Of a stretch of 64,000 bases of DNA, positions 41,765 to 53,403 are shown in pieces (position 1 is the first letter of the stretch; every line of letters starts with the position of its first letter). The position numbers were made by a program, and so were the translations under genes. The notes under the pieces were generated by a model. The model made no database searches. It had not been told where the DNA came from and saw only the letters and a program-made list of their open reading frames with translations. This stretch comes from Mycobacterium kyorinense (GTDB lineage Bacteria > Actinomycetota > Actinomycetes > Mycobacteriales > Mycobacteriaceae), in assembly GCF_002101735.1 (NCBI RefSeq), contig NZ_LQPE01000133.1, positions 35,237-99,236 on the forward strand, written 5' to 3'.

Positions 41765-43090
41765 GTGAGCGTTAACGGAAAGCCGGTCGGCGTGGCGGTG
41801 CTGGGATTGGGCAATGTCGGCAGCGAGGTTGTCCGCATCATCGAGGACAGCGCCGACGACCTCGCCGCCCGAATCGGTGCCCCCTTGGTGCTGCGCGGAA
41901 TTGGTGTGCGCCGGGTGGCCGCTGACCGCGGCGTGCCCATCGAACTGCTCACCGACAACATCGAAGAGCTGGTATCCCGCGAGGACGTCGACATTGTCGT
42001 CGAGCTGATGGGGCCGGTCGAACCGGCCCGCAAGGCGATCCTGTCGGCGCTCGAGCGCGGCAAGTCCGTCGTCACCGCGAACAAGGCGCTGCTGTCGATC
42101 TCCACCGGTGAACTCGCGCAGGCAGCCGAAACCGCCAACGTCGACCTGTATTTCGAGGCCGCCGTCGCAGGTGCCATCCCGGTAATCCGCCCACTGACCC
42201 AGTCGCTGGCCGGCGACACGGTTCAGCGGGTGGCCGGCATCGTCAACGGCACCACCAACTACATCCTCTCCGAGATGGCCAGCACCGGCGCCGATTACGC
42301 TGCCGCGCTGGCCGACGCGAGCGCGCTCGGCTACGCCGAGGCCGACCCCACCGCTGACGTCGAGGGTTACGACGCCGCAGCCAAAGCCGCGATCCTGGCG
42401 TCCATCGCCTTCCACACCCGCGTCACCGCAGACGACGTCTACCGCGAAGGCATCACCCACATCACTCCCGACGATTTCGAGTCGGCCCGCGCGCTCGGCT
42501 GCACCATCAAGCTGCTGGCGATCTGCGAACGCGTCACCGTCGACGGTGGCCAGCAACGGGTTTCGGCTCGCGTCTACCCTGCGCTGGTTCCTCTGAGCCA
42601 TCCGCTGGCCGCGGTCAACGGCGCCTTCAACGCGGTGGTGGTCGAGGCCGAGGCCGCCGGCCGGTTGATGTTCTACGGCCAGGGTGCCGGGGGAGCGCCG
42701 ACCGCTTCGGCGGTGACCGGCGACTTGGTGATGGCCGCCCGCAACCGGGTGCTGGGCAGCCGGGGTCCGCGGGAGTCCAAATACGCTCAGCTGCCGGTCA
42801 TTCCGATAAGCCTCGCTTCGACCCGCTACTACGTCAGCATGCAGGTGGCCGACGAGCCGGGCGTATTGTCGTCGGTGGCAGCAGAATTCGCCAAACGCGA
42901 AGTCAGCATCGCCGAAGTCCGCCAGGAAGGCGTCGTCGACCAGGGCGGCCAACGGGTCGGGGCTCGCGTCGTCGTCGTCACCCACCGGGCCACCGACGGC
43001 GCATTGTCCGAAACCGTCGCCGCGCTGGAGGATCTGGACGTGGTGCAGGCCGTGGCCAGTGTGCTGCGGCTGGAAGGAACCAACCCATGA
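41765..43090 (+). CDS. hom: Homoserine dehydrogenase
   Basis: A 441-residue protein starting with GTG 3 bp after lysA. The NAD(P)-binding motif [10 protein letters not shown] is at the N-terminus, with [18 protein letters not shown] and the catalytic-domain [19 protein letters not shown] as successive motifs. A C-terminal ACT domain ([15 protein letters not shown]) implies feedback control by threonine. It reduces aspartate semialdehyde to homoserine (thrA in M. tuberculosis nomenclature). Its stop overlaps thrC by 4 bp. Confidence 0.96.
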   Translation: MSVNGKPVGVAVLGLGNVGSEVVRIIEDSADDLAARIGAPLVLRGIGVRRVAADRGVPIELLTDNIEELVSREDVDIVVELMGPVEPARKAILSALERGKSVVTANKALLSISTGELAQAAETANVDLYFEAAVAGAIPVIRPLTQSLAGDTVQRVAGIVNGTTNYILSEMASTGADYAAALADASALGYAEADPTADVEGYDAAAKAAILASIAFHTRVTADDVYREGITHITPDDFESARALGCTIKLLAICERVTVDGGQQRVSARVYPALVPLSHPLAAVNGAFNAVVVEAEAAGRLMFYGQGAGGAPTASAVTGDLVMAARNRVLGSRGPRESKYAQLPVIPISLASTRYYVSMQVADEPGVLSSVAAEFAKREVSIAEVRQEGVVDQGGQRVGARVVVVTHRATDGALSETVAALEDLDVVQAVASVLRLEGTNP

Positions 43091-44169
43091 GTCTGCCGAA
43101 GACCAGCACCCGTCAGCCCTGGCCCGGCGTGATCGCGGCCTACCGCGACCGGCTGCCGGTCGGCGACGACTGGACCCCGATCACGCTGTTCGAGGGCGGC
43201 ACACCGTTGATCCATGCGACCGGGCTGTCCGAGCAGACCGGCTGCACAGTGCATTTGAAGGTCGAGGGCCTCAACCCCACCGGGTCGTTCAAGGACCGCG
43301 GCATGACCATGGCGGTCACCGACGCGGTGGCCCGCGGCCAGCAGGCCGTGCTGTGCGCCTCGACCGGCAACACGTCGGCCTCGGCCGCGGCCTACGCTGC
43401 GCGCGCGGGCATCACCTGTGCGGTGCTGATACCGCAGGGCAAGATCGCGATGGGCAAGCTGGCCCAGGCAGTGATGCACGGCGCCAAGATCATTCAGATC
43501 GACGGCAACTTCGACGACTGCCTGGAGCTGGCCCGCAAGATGGCCAACGACTTCCCGACCATCTCACTGGTCAACTCGGTCAACCCGGTGCGCATCGAGG
43601 GCCAGAAGACGGCCGCATTCGAGATCGTCGACGCGCTGGGCGTCGCACCGGACGTGCATGCGCTGCCGGTGGGCAACGCCGGCAACATCACCGCGTACTG
43701 GAAGGGTTACACCGAATATCACCGCGAGGGCATCATCGACAAGCTGCCCCGCATGCTGGGAACCCAGGCGGCCGGCGCGGCGCCGTTGGTGTTGGGCCAG
43801 CCGGTGAGCAAACCGGAGACCATCGCCACCGCGATCCGCATCGGGTCGCCGGCTTCGTGGACGTCGGCCGTCGAGGCGCAGCAGCAGTCCGGCGGGCGCT
43901 TCTTGGCCGCCACCGACGACGAAATCCTGGCCGCCTACCACCTGGTGGCCCGCTCTGAAGGTGTCTTCGTGGAGCCGGCCTCGGCGGCCAGCATCGCCGG
44001 TCTGCTCAAATCCATCGAGGACGGCTGGGTGCCGCGCGGATCGACGGTCGTTTGTACGGTGACCGGCAACGGCCTCAAGGACCCCGACACCGCACTGAAA
44101 GACCTGCCGAGCGTGTCGCCCGTGCCCGTCGACCCCGTCGCCGTCGTCGCAAAGTTGGGACTGGTCTAG
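43087..44169 (+). CDS. thrC: Threonine synthase
   Basis: A 360-residue PLP enzyme. The PLP lysine is in [10 protein letters not shown] near residue 62, with the phosphate loop [14 protein letters not shown] and the dehydratase-like [15 protein letters not shown]. It converts O-phosphohomoserine to threonine. The ATG lies in an ATGA overlap with hom. An 87-bp spacer with a palindrome precedes thrB. Confidence 0.96.
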   Translation: MSLPKTSTRQPWPGVIAAYRDRLPVGDDWTPITLFEGGTPLIHATGLSEQTGCTVHLKVEGLNPTGSFKDRGMTMAVTDAVARGQQAVLCASTGNTSASAAAYAARAGITCAVLIPQGKIAMGKLAQAVMHGAKIIQIDGNFDDCLELARKMANDFPTISLVNSVNPVRIEGQKTAAFEIVDALGVAPDVHALPVGNAGNITAYWKGYTEYHREGIIDKLPRMLGTQAAGAAPLVLGQPVSKPETIATAIRIGSPASWTSAVEAQQQSGGRFLAATDDEILAAYHLVARSEGVFVEPASAASIAGLLKSIEDGWVPRGSTVVCTVTGNGLKDPDTALKDLPSVSPVPVDPVAVVAKLGLV

Positions 44170-45192
<1,023 letters not shown>

Positions 45193-45217
45193 CGTCGACA
45201 GGCGGGAGACGGGTTTC

Positions 45218-45246
45218 TTGCTTCCGGCAAAAAAGCGGGTTATCCT
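45218..45246 (+). promoter_or_regulatory. Candidate rho promoter
   Basis: TTGCTT (45218-45223), 17-bp spacer, TATCCT (45241-45246), about 215 bp upstream of the rho GTG. This implies a long rho leader. The rest of the 45193-45462 gap shows no gene. Confidence 0.5.
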
Positions 45247-45420
45247 CGGAGCCGTCCAGCAATCGCAGCTTCTGCATCATGCATAGACACTGCGTGCCAC
45301 CAGGACAACCACCAATTCTTCTCGTGGACGATGGTTCGCCATTTAACTTGCCAGTCTTGGCGATCACCGTTGCAGAGTCGATGGTTGGCAGCACTCGGCG
45401 ATTTGGCTGAATGCAACGAA

Positions 45421-45448
45421 TCCCTCGCGTGATCCGATCAGCGAGGGA
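45421..45448 (+). promoter_or_regulatory. Hairpin just before the rho ribosome site
   Basis: TCCCTCGC (45421-45428) and GCGAGGGA (45441-45448) pair perfectly, with a smaller TGATC/GATCA symmetry in the loop. The AAAGGAAA ribosome site follows directly. It is a candidate element for autoregulation of rho. Confidence 0.5.
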
Positions 45449-45462
45449 AAGAAAGGAAATCC

Positions 45463-47241
45463 GTGACTGATACGGACCTCATCACGGCTGGCGACAGCAC
45501 CCAAGACGACAAGCTGTCGAATTCCGTGACCTCAGACACTCCCACCGCCCCGGACGCGTCCGCGCCGGCGGTGGCCACCAAAGACGGTTCGCTGTCCACG
45601 ATGGTGCTTCCCGAACTGCGGGCGCTGGCCAACCGGGCCGGCGTCAAGGGCACCTCGGGCATGCGCAAGAACGAACTGATCGCGGCGATCCGGGAAATCC
45701 AGGGACACGCCAACGGCGCGCCTGCCAAAGAGGCAAAAGACGACGACACCAAGGCCGACCCGCCGGCTGAGCAAACCCAAACGGTCTCCGACGAAACGCC
45801 GCGCCGGGAACGACGCAGCGCCCCTCGCGATGCCGACTCATCCGCGACCGAGCAGGGCGACAAGGCCGAATCCGACAACCGCACACGTGACCAGCAGGAC
45901 ACCAAGACAGACGAGCGCGAGTCGGACAAGGGTGCCGACCAGCTGGGGTCGGGCGGGCAGCAGAACCGCGGCGGCGCGAACCAGCAAGACGACGACGGCG
46001 AAGGACGCCAGGGCCGGCGGGGCCGTCGGTTCCGTGAACGTAGGCGCCGCGGCGAGCGGTCGGCTGACGGCGGCGAAGCCGAACTGCGTGAAGACGACGT
46101 CGTCCAGCCGGTAGCCGGCATTCTCGACGTCCTCGACAACTACGCATTCGTGCGTACGTCGGGGTACCTGGCCGGCCCGCACGACGTCTACGTCTCGATG
46201 AACATGGTGCGCAAGAACGGCTTGCGCCGCGGCGACGCCGTGACCGGCGCGGTGCGCGTCCCCAAGGATGGTGAACAGCCCAACCAGCGGCAGAAGTTCA
46301 ATCCGTTGGTGCGCCTCGACAGCGTCAACGGCGGGCCCGTCGAAGACGCCAAGAAGCGTCCCGAATTCGGCAAACTCACCCCGCTGTACCCCAACCAACG
46401 GCTGCGTCTGGAAACCACCCCCGAACGGCTCACCACCCGCGTGATCGACCTGATCATGCCGATCGGTAAGGGCCAGCGTGCGCTGATCGTGTCGCCGCCG
46501 AAGGCCGGTAAGACGACGATCTTGCAGGACACCGCCAACGCGATCGCCAAGAACAACCCGGAATGCCACCTCATGGTCGTGCTCGTCGACGAGCGGCCCG
46601 AGGAGGTCACCGACATGCAGCGCTCGGTCAAAGGTGAGGTCATCGCCTCGACCTTCGACCGGCCGCCGTCCGACCACACCTCGGTTGCCGAGCTGGCCAT
46701 CGAGCGCGCCAAGCGACTCGTCGAGCAGGGCAAGGACGTCGTGGTGTTGCTCGACTCGATCACCCGGCTGGGCCGTGCCTACAACAACGCGTCACCGGCG
46801 TCGGGCCGCATCCTGTCGGGTGGTGTCGACTCCACCGCGCTGTATCCGCCCAAGCGCTTCCTCGGCGCTGCGCGCAACATCGAGGAAGGCGGGTCGCTGA
46901 CGATCATCGCCACGGCCATGGTGGAAACCGGATCCACCGGTGACACAGTGATTTTCGAGGAGTTCAAGGGCACGGGTAACGCCGAGCTCAAACTGGACCG
47001 CAAGATCGCCGAGCGACGGGTGTTCCCCGCGGTCGACGTGGCTCCGTCGGGTACTCGCAAGGACGAATTGCTCTTGTCGCCAGACGAATTCGCGATCGTG
47101 CACAAGCTGCGCCGGGTGCTCTCGGGGCTGGATTCCCACCAGGCCATCGATCTGCTGATCTCGCAGCTGCGCAAGACCAAGAACAACTACGAATTCCTGG
47201 TGCAGGTGTCCAAGACAACCCCGGGCATGGACAACGACTAA
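45463..47241 (+). CDS. rho: Transcription termination factor Rho
   Basis: A 592-residue protein from GTG with AAAGGAAA upstream. It has the Rho N-terminal helical domain (LPELRALANRAGVKG), then a long charged Arg/Asp/Glu-rich insertion (about residues 85-205) typical of actinobacterial Rho, an RNA-binding OSB domain, and the hexameric ATPase core: Walker A PPKAGKTT at about 344-351 and Walker B VVVLLDSITRLGRAYN. The C-terminal ESRKTKNNYEF-type end is conserved (LRKTKNNYEFL). It is essential in M. tuberculosis and terminates transcripts. Confidence 0.97.
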   Translation: MTDTDLITAGDSTQDDKLSNSVTSDTPTAPDASAPAVATKDGSLSTMVLPELRALANRAGVKGTSGMRKNELIAAIREIQGHANGAPAKEAKDDDTKADPPAEQTQTVSDETPRRERRSAPRDADSSATEQGDKAESDNRTRDQQDTKTDERESDKGADQLGSGGQQNRGGANQQDDDGEGRQGRRGRRFRERRRRGERSADGGEAELREDDVVQPVAGILDVLDNYAFVRTSGYLAGPHDVYVSMNMVRKNGLRRGDAVTGAVRVPKDGEQPNQRQKFNPLVRLDSVNGGPVEDAKKRPEFGKLTPLYPNQRLRLETTPERLTTRVIDLIMPIGKGQRALIVSPPKAGKTTILQDTANAIAKNNPECHLMVVLVDERPEEVTDMQRSVKGEVIASTFDRPPSDHTSVAELAIERAKRLVEQGKDVVVLLDSITRLGRAYNNASPASGRILSGGVDSTALYPPKRFLGAARNIEEGGSLTIIATAMVETGSTGDTVIFEEFKGTGNAELKLDRKIAERRVFPAVDVAPSGTRKDELLLSPDEFAIVHKLRRVLSGLDSHQAIDLLISQLRKTKNNYEFLVQVSKTTPGMDND

Positions 47242-47321
47242 CTGGACGTAGCACATCAGTGCCAACCGCCAAACCGCCGTCCCGCTAACCAATTGACGTC
47301 GCGCCGGTAAGGTGCGAGTCC

Positions 47322-48938
47322 GTGGCGGACACTTTGCAGCAACTGCTTCGCGCACGTGTTGCCGACGACGGTCCGGCCGTGAAGTACGGCGAGCGGGTGT
47401 GGAGCTGGCGCGAGCATCTTGGCGACGCATCGGCCGTCGCCGCCGCCGTGCTCGGCATCGCGGACAGCAAGCGCCCACTGCATGTCGGCGCGCTGCTGGG
47501 CAACACACCGGAGATGCTCACCGCGATGGCGGCGGCAGCACTGGGCGGCTATGTGTTGTGCGGCATCAACGACACCCGCCGTGGCGAGGCCCTGGCCCGT
47601 GACATCGTGCGGGCCGACTGCCAGATCCTGCTCACCGACGCCGCGCACCGCGGGCTGCTCGACGGCCTGGAGCTGCCCGGCGTGCGGGTCTTCGACACGT
47701 CGAGCGGCGACTGGCCGGATCTGCTGGCGTCGGCCGGGCCGCTCACCCCGCACCGCGAGGCGGCGCCCACCGACACCTTCATGATGATCTTCACCTCGGG
47801 CACCAGCGGCGAGCCGAAGGCGGTGCAGGTGACCCACCTCACGGTGCTGTTCGCCGGCACCACGCTGATCGAGCGGTTCGGGGTCACCGACTCCGACGTG
47901 TGCTACCTGTCGATGCCGCTGTTTCACTCCAACGCGCTGCTGGCCGGCTGGAGCGTGGCGGTGGGGTCCGGGGCCGCGATGGTGCCGGCAACCTTTTCGG
48001 CGTCGCGGTTGCTGGCAGATCTGCGCCGCTACGGCGCGACGTACATGAACTACGTCGGCAAGCCACTGGCCTACGTGCTGGCCACCCCCGAGCAGCCTGA
48101 CGATCACGACAACCCGCTGCGGGTGGCCTTCGGCAACGAGGCCAGCGACCGCGACATCGCCGAGTTCAGCCGGCGGTTCGACTGCACGGTGTGGGACGGC
48201 TTCGGCTCCACCGAAGGCGCGATCATCATCACCCGCGAGGACGGCTGCCCGCCGGGCTCGCTGGGCCGGGGCTTTCCCGGCGTGGCCATCTACAACCCCG
48301 ACACCCTCACCGAATGCCCTCCCGCCCGCTTCGACGACGACGGCGCCCTGACCAACCCCGACGAGGCGATCGGCGAACTGGTCAACACCACCGGCGCGGG
48401 CCTGTTCGCCGGCTACTACAACGACCCCGACGCCACCGACGCGCGGCTGAGGGACGGCATGTACTGGTCGGGCGACCTGGCCTACCGCGACGACGACGGC
48501 TGGATCTACTTCGCCGGCCGCAGCGGGGACTGGTTGAGGGTCGACGGGGAAAACATGACGACGGCGCCCATCGAGCGCATCCTGCAGAGGTTGCCCGCAA
48601 TCAGCCAGGTCGCGGTGTATGCGATACCCGACGAGCACGTCGGCGACCAGGTCATGGCCGCGATCGTGCTGGTCGACGACGCCGAGCTGACGCCGCAGGA
48701 GTTCGGGGAGTTCCTGGCCGCTCAGCCCGACCTGTCGCCCAAGGCCTGGCCGCGCTATGTGTGGATCACCGACGACCTGCCCAGCACGGCGACCAACAAG
48801 ATCCTCAAGCGGGAGCTAAGAGCCCGCGGCACGGCGGTCGACGGCGGCGTGCTGTGGGCGCGTGCCCCACGCCAGAGGACCTACGGCGTGCTGGACCGCG
48901 TCCGGGAATGCGCGCCGACGTCCCCGCGTTTGGGCTGA
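47322..48938 (+). CDS. Fatty-acid--CoA ligase, FadD1/FadD17-like
   Basis: A 538-residue ANL-superfamily enzyme starting with GTG 47322. The AMP-binding P-loop FTSGTSGEPKAVQVTH is at about 155-170, with WDGFGSTEG and YWSGDLAYRDDDGW, and the C-terminal catalytic lysine is in STATNKILKREL. It activates a carboxylic acid as acyl-adenylate then CoA thioester. The sequence style matches the mycobacterial FadD1/FadD17 group. Its place between rho and rpmE differs from M. tuberculosis H37Rv, where rpmE follows rho directly, so it is a local insertion. Confidence 0.88.
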   Translation: MADTLQQLLRARVADDGPAVKYGERVWSWREHLGDASAVAAAVLGIADSKRPLHVGALLGNTPEMLTAMAAAALGGYVLCGINDTRRGEALARDIVRADCQILLTDAAHRGLLDGLELPGVRVFDTSSGDWPDLLASAGPLTPHREAAPTDTFMMIFTSGTSGEPKAVQVTHLTVLFAGTTLIERFGVTDSDVCYLSMPLFHSNALLAGWSVAVGSGAAMVPATFSASRLLADLRRYGATYMNYVGKPLAYVLATPEQPDDHDNPLRVAFGNEASDRDIAEFSRRFDCTVWDGFGSTEGAIIITREDGCPPGSLGRGFPGVAIYNPDTLTECPPARFDDDGALTNPDEAIGELVNTTGAGLFAGYYNDPDATDARLRDGMYWSGDLAYRDDDGWIYFAGRSGDWLRVDGENMTTAPIERILQRLPAISQVAVYAIPDEHVGDQVMAAIVLVDDAELTPQEFGEFLAAQPDLSPKAWPRYVWITDDLPSTATNKILKRELRARGTAVDGGVLWARAPRQRTYGVLDRVRECAPTSPRLG

Positions 48939-49045
48939 CGGCGGCTGAGCTGGCATAATCAACCGCCAACCCCTCAGGTTCCGGTTCACGTCCGAGCATC
49001 GGCGCGATGCGGGCGACCCGGCGGCCGACGATCGAAGAGGAAATC

Positions 49046-49288
49046 ATGAAATCTGGTATTCATCCGGCATACGGCGAGACCACCGTGGTCTGCGGTTGCG
49101 GAAACACCTTCCAAACCCGCAGCACCAAGGAAAGCGGCCGCATCGTGGTCGAGGTCTGCTCGCAGTGCCACCCGTTCTACACCGGTAAGCAGAAGATTCT
49201 GGACAGCGGCGGTCGTGTGGCCCGCTTCGAGAAGCGCTACGGCAAGCGCAAGGCCGGCGCCGACAAAGAGGCCAACGCCGACAAGTAG
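49046..49288 (+). CDS. rpmE: 50S ribosomal protein L31, zinc-binding form
   Basis: From the ATG at 49046 (GAGG upstream), 80 residues. Cys16, Cys18, Cys38 and Cys41 (VCGCG and VCSQC) form the zinc site of the zinc-containing L31 type. Zinc-replete cells use this paralogue; a cysteine-free paralogue is usually elsewhere under Zur control. The basic C-terminus ends [14 protein letters not shown]. Confidence 0.95.
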   Translation: MKSGIHPAYGETTVVCGCGNTFQTRSTKESGRIVVEVCSQCHPFYTGKQKILDSGGRVARFEKRYGKRKAGADKEANADK

Positions 49289-49377
49289 CACCGGCGCCCG
49301 AACCTGTCGCGGAACCCGCACAGGTCGGGCGTCGTTTCATGTGCGGGCTGTGGGCGGTTCAGAAAGGGGCCAGCGAC

Positions 49378-50451
49378 ATGACGCAGAGCGTGCAGGCGAT
49401 CGACGCGCTGCTGGCCGAGCACGCCGACCTCGAGCGTCAGCTGGCCGATCCGGAATTGCACAGCAACCCGGCCAACGCCCGCAAAGTCGGGCGCCGCTTC
49501 GCCCAATTGGCGCCGATCGTCGCCACTCACCGCAAACTCGAGACGGTGCGCGGCGACCTGGAGGCCGCACGGGAGCTGGCCGCCTCCGACGACTCGTTCG
49601 CCGCCGAGGTCACCGAGCTCGAAGCGCGGGCCGCCGAACTGGACACCCAGCTCACCGACATGCTGGCGCCGCGCGACCCGCACGACGCCGACGACATCCT
49701 GCTCGAAGTGAAATCCGGTGAGGGCGGCGAGGAATCGGCGTTGTTCGCCGCCGACCTGGCTCGGATGTACATCCGCTACGCCGAGCGGCACGGCTGGACG
49801 GTGACGGTGCTGGACGAGACCACCTCGGATCTGGGCGGCTACAAGGACGCCACGCTGTCGATCGCCAGCAAGGGCGACTCCGCCGACGGCGTGTGGTCGC
49901 GGATGAAATTCGAGGGCGGTGTGCACCGCGTGCAGCGCGTGCCTGTCACCGAATCCCAAGGGCGCGTGCATACTTCGGCCGCCGGCGTATTGGTCTATCC
50001 GGAGCCCGAGGAAGTGGGAGAGGTGCAGATCGACGAGTCGGACCTGCGCATCGACGTCTACCGCTCGTCCGGCAAAGGCGGGCAAGGTGTCAACACCACC
50101 GACTCCGCGGTGCGAATCACTCACTTGCCCACCGGCGTCGTCGTCACCTGCCAAAACGAGCGTTCCCAGCTGCAGAACAAGACACGTGCCCTGCAGGTGC
50201 TGGCGGCGCGGCTCCAGGCGATGGCCGAGGAACAGGCGCTGGCCGACGCCTCGGCCGACCGGGCCAGCCAGATCCGCACGGTAGACCGCAGCGAACGCAT
50301 TCGCACGTACAACTTTCCGGAGAACCGAATCACCGACCACCGCATCGGCTACAAGTCGCACAATCTGGATCAGGTTCTCGACGGCGACCTCGACGACCTC
50401 TTCGACGCGCTCAGCGCCGCAGACAAGCAGTCCCGACTACAGCAGGCATGA
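49378..50451 (+). CDS. prfA: Peptide chain release factor 1
   Basis: The ATG at 49378 with AAAGGGG upstream gives 357 residues. The catalytic GGQ is at 234-236 within [10 protein letters not shown], and the RF1 stop-codon region includes NERSQLQNK. It recognises UAA/UAG and releases the peptide. Its stop overlaps prmC, which modifies the GGQ glutamine, a logical coupling. Confidence 0.96.
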   Translation: MTQSVQAIDALLAEHADLERQLADPELHSNPANARKVGRRFAQLAPIVATHRKLETVRGDLEAARELAASDDSFAAEVTELEARAAELDTQLTDMLAPRDPHDADDILLEVKSGEGGEESALFAADLARMYIRYAERHGWTVTVLDETTSDLGGYKDATLSIASKGDSADGVWSRMKFEGGVHRVQRVPVTESQGRVHTSAAGVLVYPEPEEVGEVQIDESDLRIDVYRSSGKGGQGVNTTDSAVRITHLPTGVVVTCQNERSQLQNKTRALQVLAARLQAMAEEQALADASADRASQIRTVDRSERIRTYNFPENRITDHRIGYKSHNLDQVLDGDLDDLFDALSAADKQSRLQQA

Positions 50452-51296
50452 CCACTCGACTGCGGCACGCGATCGACTCGGCTGCGGCGACATTGGCGGA
50501 AGCCGGAATCGACTCTGCCCGTTACGATGCCGAGGAGTTGGCCGCGTACCTGGCCGGCACCGAGCGGGGACGCCTCCCGCTGCTGGACTCACCCGGCGAC
50601 GAGTTCTTCGCTCGCTACCAGTCGGTCGTCGCGCAGCGTTCACAACGGGTGCCCCTGCAGCACCTCACTGGCACCGTGGCTTTCGGGCCGGTGACGCTGA
50701 ACGTCGGGCCGGGGGTCTTCATCCCGCGACCGGAAACCGAGGCCATGCTGGAATGGGCCAGTGGCCAACGTCTTTCCGCCCGGCCGGTCATCGTCGACCT
50801 GTGCACCGGATCCGGCGCGCTGGCCGTCGCGCTGGCGCACTACTGGCCGTCGGCCCGGGTGCTGGGCATCGACGACTCCGATGCCGCCCTGGATTACGCC
50901 CGGCGCAACAGCGCCGACACCGCGGTCGAACTGCTGCGCGCCGACGTCACCGCCCCCGGCCTGCTCAGCGAGCTCAACGGCGATGTCGACCTCGTGGTGG
51001 CCAACCCGCCGTACGTCCCCGACGACGTCGAGCTGGAGGCCGAAGTGGCGCAACATGATCCGCCTCACGCGGTATTCGGCGGCGCCGACGGGATGACGGT
51101 CATCAGAGCGGTCACCGCGCTCGCCGGCCGGTGGTTGCGTGCGGGCGGTTTATTCGCCGTCGAGCACGACGACACCACCTCGGCACAGACATCTGAATTA
51201 CTGGCCGGCACAGGGCTTTTCGACGAGATCGTGGCTCACACTGACCTGGCCGGCCGGCCCAGGTTCGTGACGGCCCGCAGAAAGGTCAGCCAGTGA
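50448..51296 (+). CDS. prmC: Release factor glutamine methyltransferase PrmC (HemK)
   Basis: The ATG overlaps the prfA stop (ATGA), giving 282 residues. The SAM-binding motif [15 protein letters not shown] and the catalytic NPPY at 186-189 are diagnostic, with FIPRPETE upstream. It methylates the GGQ glutamine of release factors. Confidence 0.96.
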   Translation: MTTRLRHAIDSAAATLAEAGIDSARYDAEELAAYLAGTERGRLPLLDSPGDEFFARYQSVVAQRSQRVPLQHLTGTVAFGPVTLNVGPGVFIPRPETEAMLEWASGQRLSARPVIVDLCTGSGALAVALAHYWPSARVLGIDDSDAALDYARRNSADTAVELLRADVTAPGLLSELNGDVDLVVANPPYVPDDVELEAEVAQHDPPHAVFGGADGMTVIRAVTALAGRWLRAGGLFAVEHDDTTSAQTSELLAGTGLFDEIVAHTDLAGRPRFVTARRKVSQ

Positions 51297-51946
51297 TGGA
51301 AGTTTTCGACTGCGCCGACCCCGGCCAGCGTGCTCGCGGGATCACTGCGGCGGCCGGGGCGGTCAAAAACGGCCGGTTGATCGTCATGCCGACCGACACC
51401 GTCTACGGCGTCGGCGCCGACGCCTTCGACAGTGCAGCAGTGGCCGCGCTGCTCGCGGCGAAGCGTCGGGGTCGCGACATGCCGGTCGGAGTGCTGGTCG
51501 GCTCCTGGAACACCATCGACGGTCTGGCTCTCAGCGTGACGCAGGGGACTCGGGACCTCATCCGCGCCTTTTGGCCCGGCGCGCTGAGCCTGGTTGTCCA
51601 GCAGGCGCCGTCGCTGCAGTGGGACCTCGGTGATGCCCGCGGCACCGTGATGCTGCGGATGCCGCTGCACCCGGTAGCCATCGACGTGCTGCGCGAGGTC
51701 GGCCCGATGGCGGTGTCCAGCGCCAACGTCTCCGGCCAAGCGCCCGCCGTCGACGCCGACGATGCCCGTCGCCAACTCGGAGATTCCGTCGAGGTCTATC
51801 TCGACGCTGGCCCATCCGCGCAACAGGCGGCGTCGACGATCCTGGACCTGACCGGGCCGGCCCCCCGCATTCTGCGACCCGGGCCCGTGAGCGCAGACGC
51901 CATCGCCGAGGTGCTCGGGGTGGACGCCGCCAGCCTGACCGGATGA
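51293..51946 (+). CDS. Threonylcarbamoyl-AMP synthase (Sua5/YrdC family, Rv1301-like)
   Basis: A 217-residue protein starting GTG-ATG, overlapping prmC by 4 bp. The YrdC pattern is clear: LIVMPTDTVYGVGADAF, LLAAKRRGRDMPVGVLV, FWPGALSLVVQ, RMPLHPVAIDVL and SSANVSGQAPA. It makes the threonylcarbamoyl-adenylate used for the t6A modification of tRNA. Confidence 0.94.
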   Translation: MMEVFDCADPGQRARGITAAAGAVKNGRLIVMPTDTVYGVGADAFDSAAVAALLAAKRRGRDMPVGVLVGSWNTIDGLALSVTQGTRDLIRAFWPGALSLVVQQAPSLQWDLGDARGTVMLRMPLHPVAIDVLREVGPMAVSSANVSGQAPAVDADDARRQLGDSVEVYLDAGPSAQQAASTILDLTGPAPRILRPGPVSADAIAEVLGVDAASLTG

Positions 51947-51964
51947 TCTGCGTGGAGTACGGTC

Positions 51965-53170
51965 TTGCGCGTGTTTAGCGACCCCGAGAGGCTACGCAGC
52001 CTTGCCGGCGGTCTGCTTGCGCTGTCCGATCGCGGCACCGGCGTCCCGCTGCGCGAGCTCGTGCTGGTGGGGCTGACCGCCGCCATCATCACCTACTTCG
52101 CGACCGGGCCCGTCCGCGTGATGGCGACCCGGTTCGGCGCGGTGGCCTACCCGCGCGAACGGGACGTCCATGAAACGCCGACGCCCCGGATGGGCGGACT
52201 GGCCATGTATCTCGGCGTCATCGCCGCCGTCTTTCTGGCATCCCAACTTCCCGCGCTCACCCGCGGCTTCGTCTACTCCAGCGGCATGCCCGCGGTGCTG
52301 GTGGCCGGCGGCGTGATCATGGGCATCGGCCTGATCGACGACAAGTGGGGCCTCGACGCACTGACCAAGTTCGCCGGACAGATCACCGCGGCCAGCGTGC
52401 TGGTCACCATGGGCGTCGCCTGGAGCGTGCTCTACATCCCGTTCGGCGGCGTCGGAACCATCGTGCTGGACCAGGTTTCCTCGATCCTGCTCACACTGGC
52501 GCTGACCGTGTCGATCGTCAACGCGATGAACTTCGTCGACGGCCTCGACGGCTTGGCCGCGGGCTTGGGGCTCATCACCGCGCTGGCAATCTGCATGTTT
52601 TCCGTCGGCCTGCTTCGCGACCACGGCGGCGACGTCCTGTTCTATCCGCCCGCGGTGATCTCGGTGGTGCTCGCGGGGGCATGCCTGGGATTCCTGCCGC
52701 ACAACTTCCACCGGGCCAAGATCTTCATGGGCGACTCCGGGTCGATGCTGATCGGACTGATGCTCGCGGCCGCCTCGACAACCGCGGCGGGACCCATTTC
52801 GCAGAACGCCTACGGCGCTCGCGATGTGTTTGCTCTGCTGTCCCCATTCCTGTTGGTGGTCGCGGTCATGTTCGTGCCCATGCTCGACATGTTGCTGGCG
52901 GTCATTCGCCGCACTCGCGCCGGAGTGCACTTCTCCACTCCGGACAAGATGCACCTGCATCACCGCCTGCTGCAGATCGGTCACTCGCATCGCCGCGTGG
53001 TGCTCCTCATCTATCTGTGGGTGGGCATCGTGGCATTCGGCGCGGCAAGCTCGATTTTCTTCGATCCCCGCGAGACCGGAGTGGTGATGCTGGCGGCGAT
53101 CGTGGTCGCGATCATCGCCACGCTGATTCCCTTGTTACGACGCGACAACGACGTCTACGACGAGGAGTAG
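51965..53170 (+). CDS. wecA: GlcNAc-1-phosphate transferase WecA (Rv1302-like)
   Basis: A polytopic 401-residue membrane protein of the WecA/MraY family. Diagnostic motifs: FVDGLDGLAAG (catalytic Asp), GIGLIDDKWGLDALTKF, HNFHRAKIFMGDSGSM and the His-rich loop MHLHHRLLQIGHSHRR. It transfers GlcNAc-1-phosphate to decaprenyl phosphate to begin arabinogalactan linker synthesis. The start is uncertain: TTG 51965 or GTG 51971, because the reading frame used by the M. tuberculosis N-terminus contains a stop here. Confidence 0.93.
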   Translation: MRVFSDPERLRSLAGGLLALSDRGTGVPLRELVLVGLTAAIITYFATGPVRVMATRFGAVAYPRERDVHETPTPRMGGLAMYLGVIAAVFLASQLPALTRGFVYSSGMPAVLVAGGVIMGIGLIDDKWGLDALTKFAGQITAASVLVTMGVAWSVLYIPFGGVGTIVLDQVSSILLTLALTVSIVNAMNFVDGLDGLAAGLGLITALAICMFSVGLLRDHGGDVLFYPPAVISVVLAGACLGFLPHNFHRAKIFMGDSGSMLIGLMLAAASTTAAGPISQNAYGARDVFALLSPFLLVVAVMFVPMLDMLLAVIRRTRAGVHFSTPDKMHLHHRLLQIGHSHRRVVLLIYLWVGIVAFGAASSIFFDPRETGVVMLAAIVVAIIATLIPLLRRDNDVYDEE

Positions 53171-53403
53171 TAGCATCGCCCGCCGTGTGGTACGGTGCAG
53201 CTAGAACCCGAAATAAACCTCGCGGGTTGCCGGCCACCGGCCGTCGGATTCAGCTCCGATCGCGCCGACCTACGACCGACATGGGGAGCCACTCCTTGGG
53301 TGATTCGAGCGCGCCGATTGCCCTCCGATACGCTCTACGGGCCACGCAACGATCAACCAGGCAACGCGGCGACAACCCACTGAGCGAGGACTGAGGTGCA
53401 GCT
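53171..53403 (+). other. Leader region of the atp operon
   Basis: There is no gene in these 233 bp. TACGGT (53191-53196), preceded by TGTGG, is a candidate -10 of the operon. AACCCG (53205-53210) and CGGGTT (53223-53228) form a small stem. The first operon gene starts with TTG, with only a weak GAGG upstream. Confidence 0.4.

Noticed and set aside
51950..51990. Frameshifted wecA N-terminus as a disrupted gene
   Set aside because: The M. tuberculosis-like start region does hit a stop, but the rest of WecA is intact with alternative TTG/GTG starts, so loss of function is not supported.
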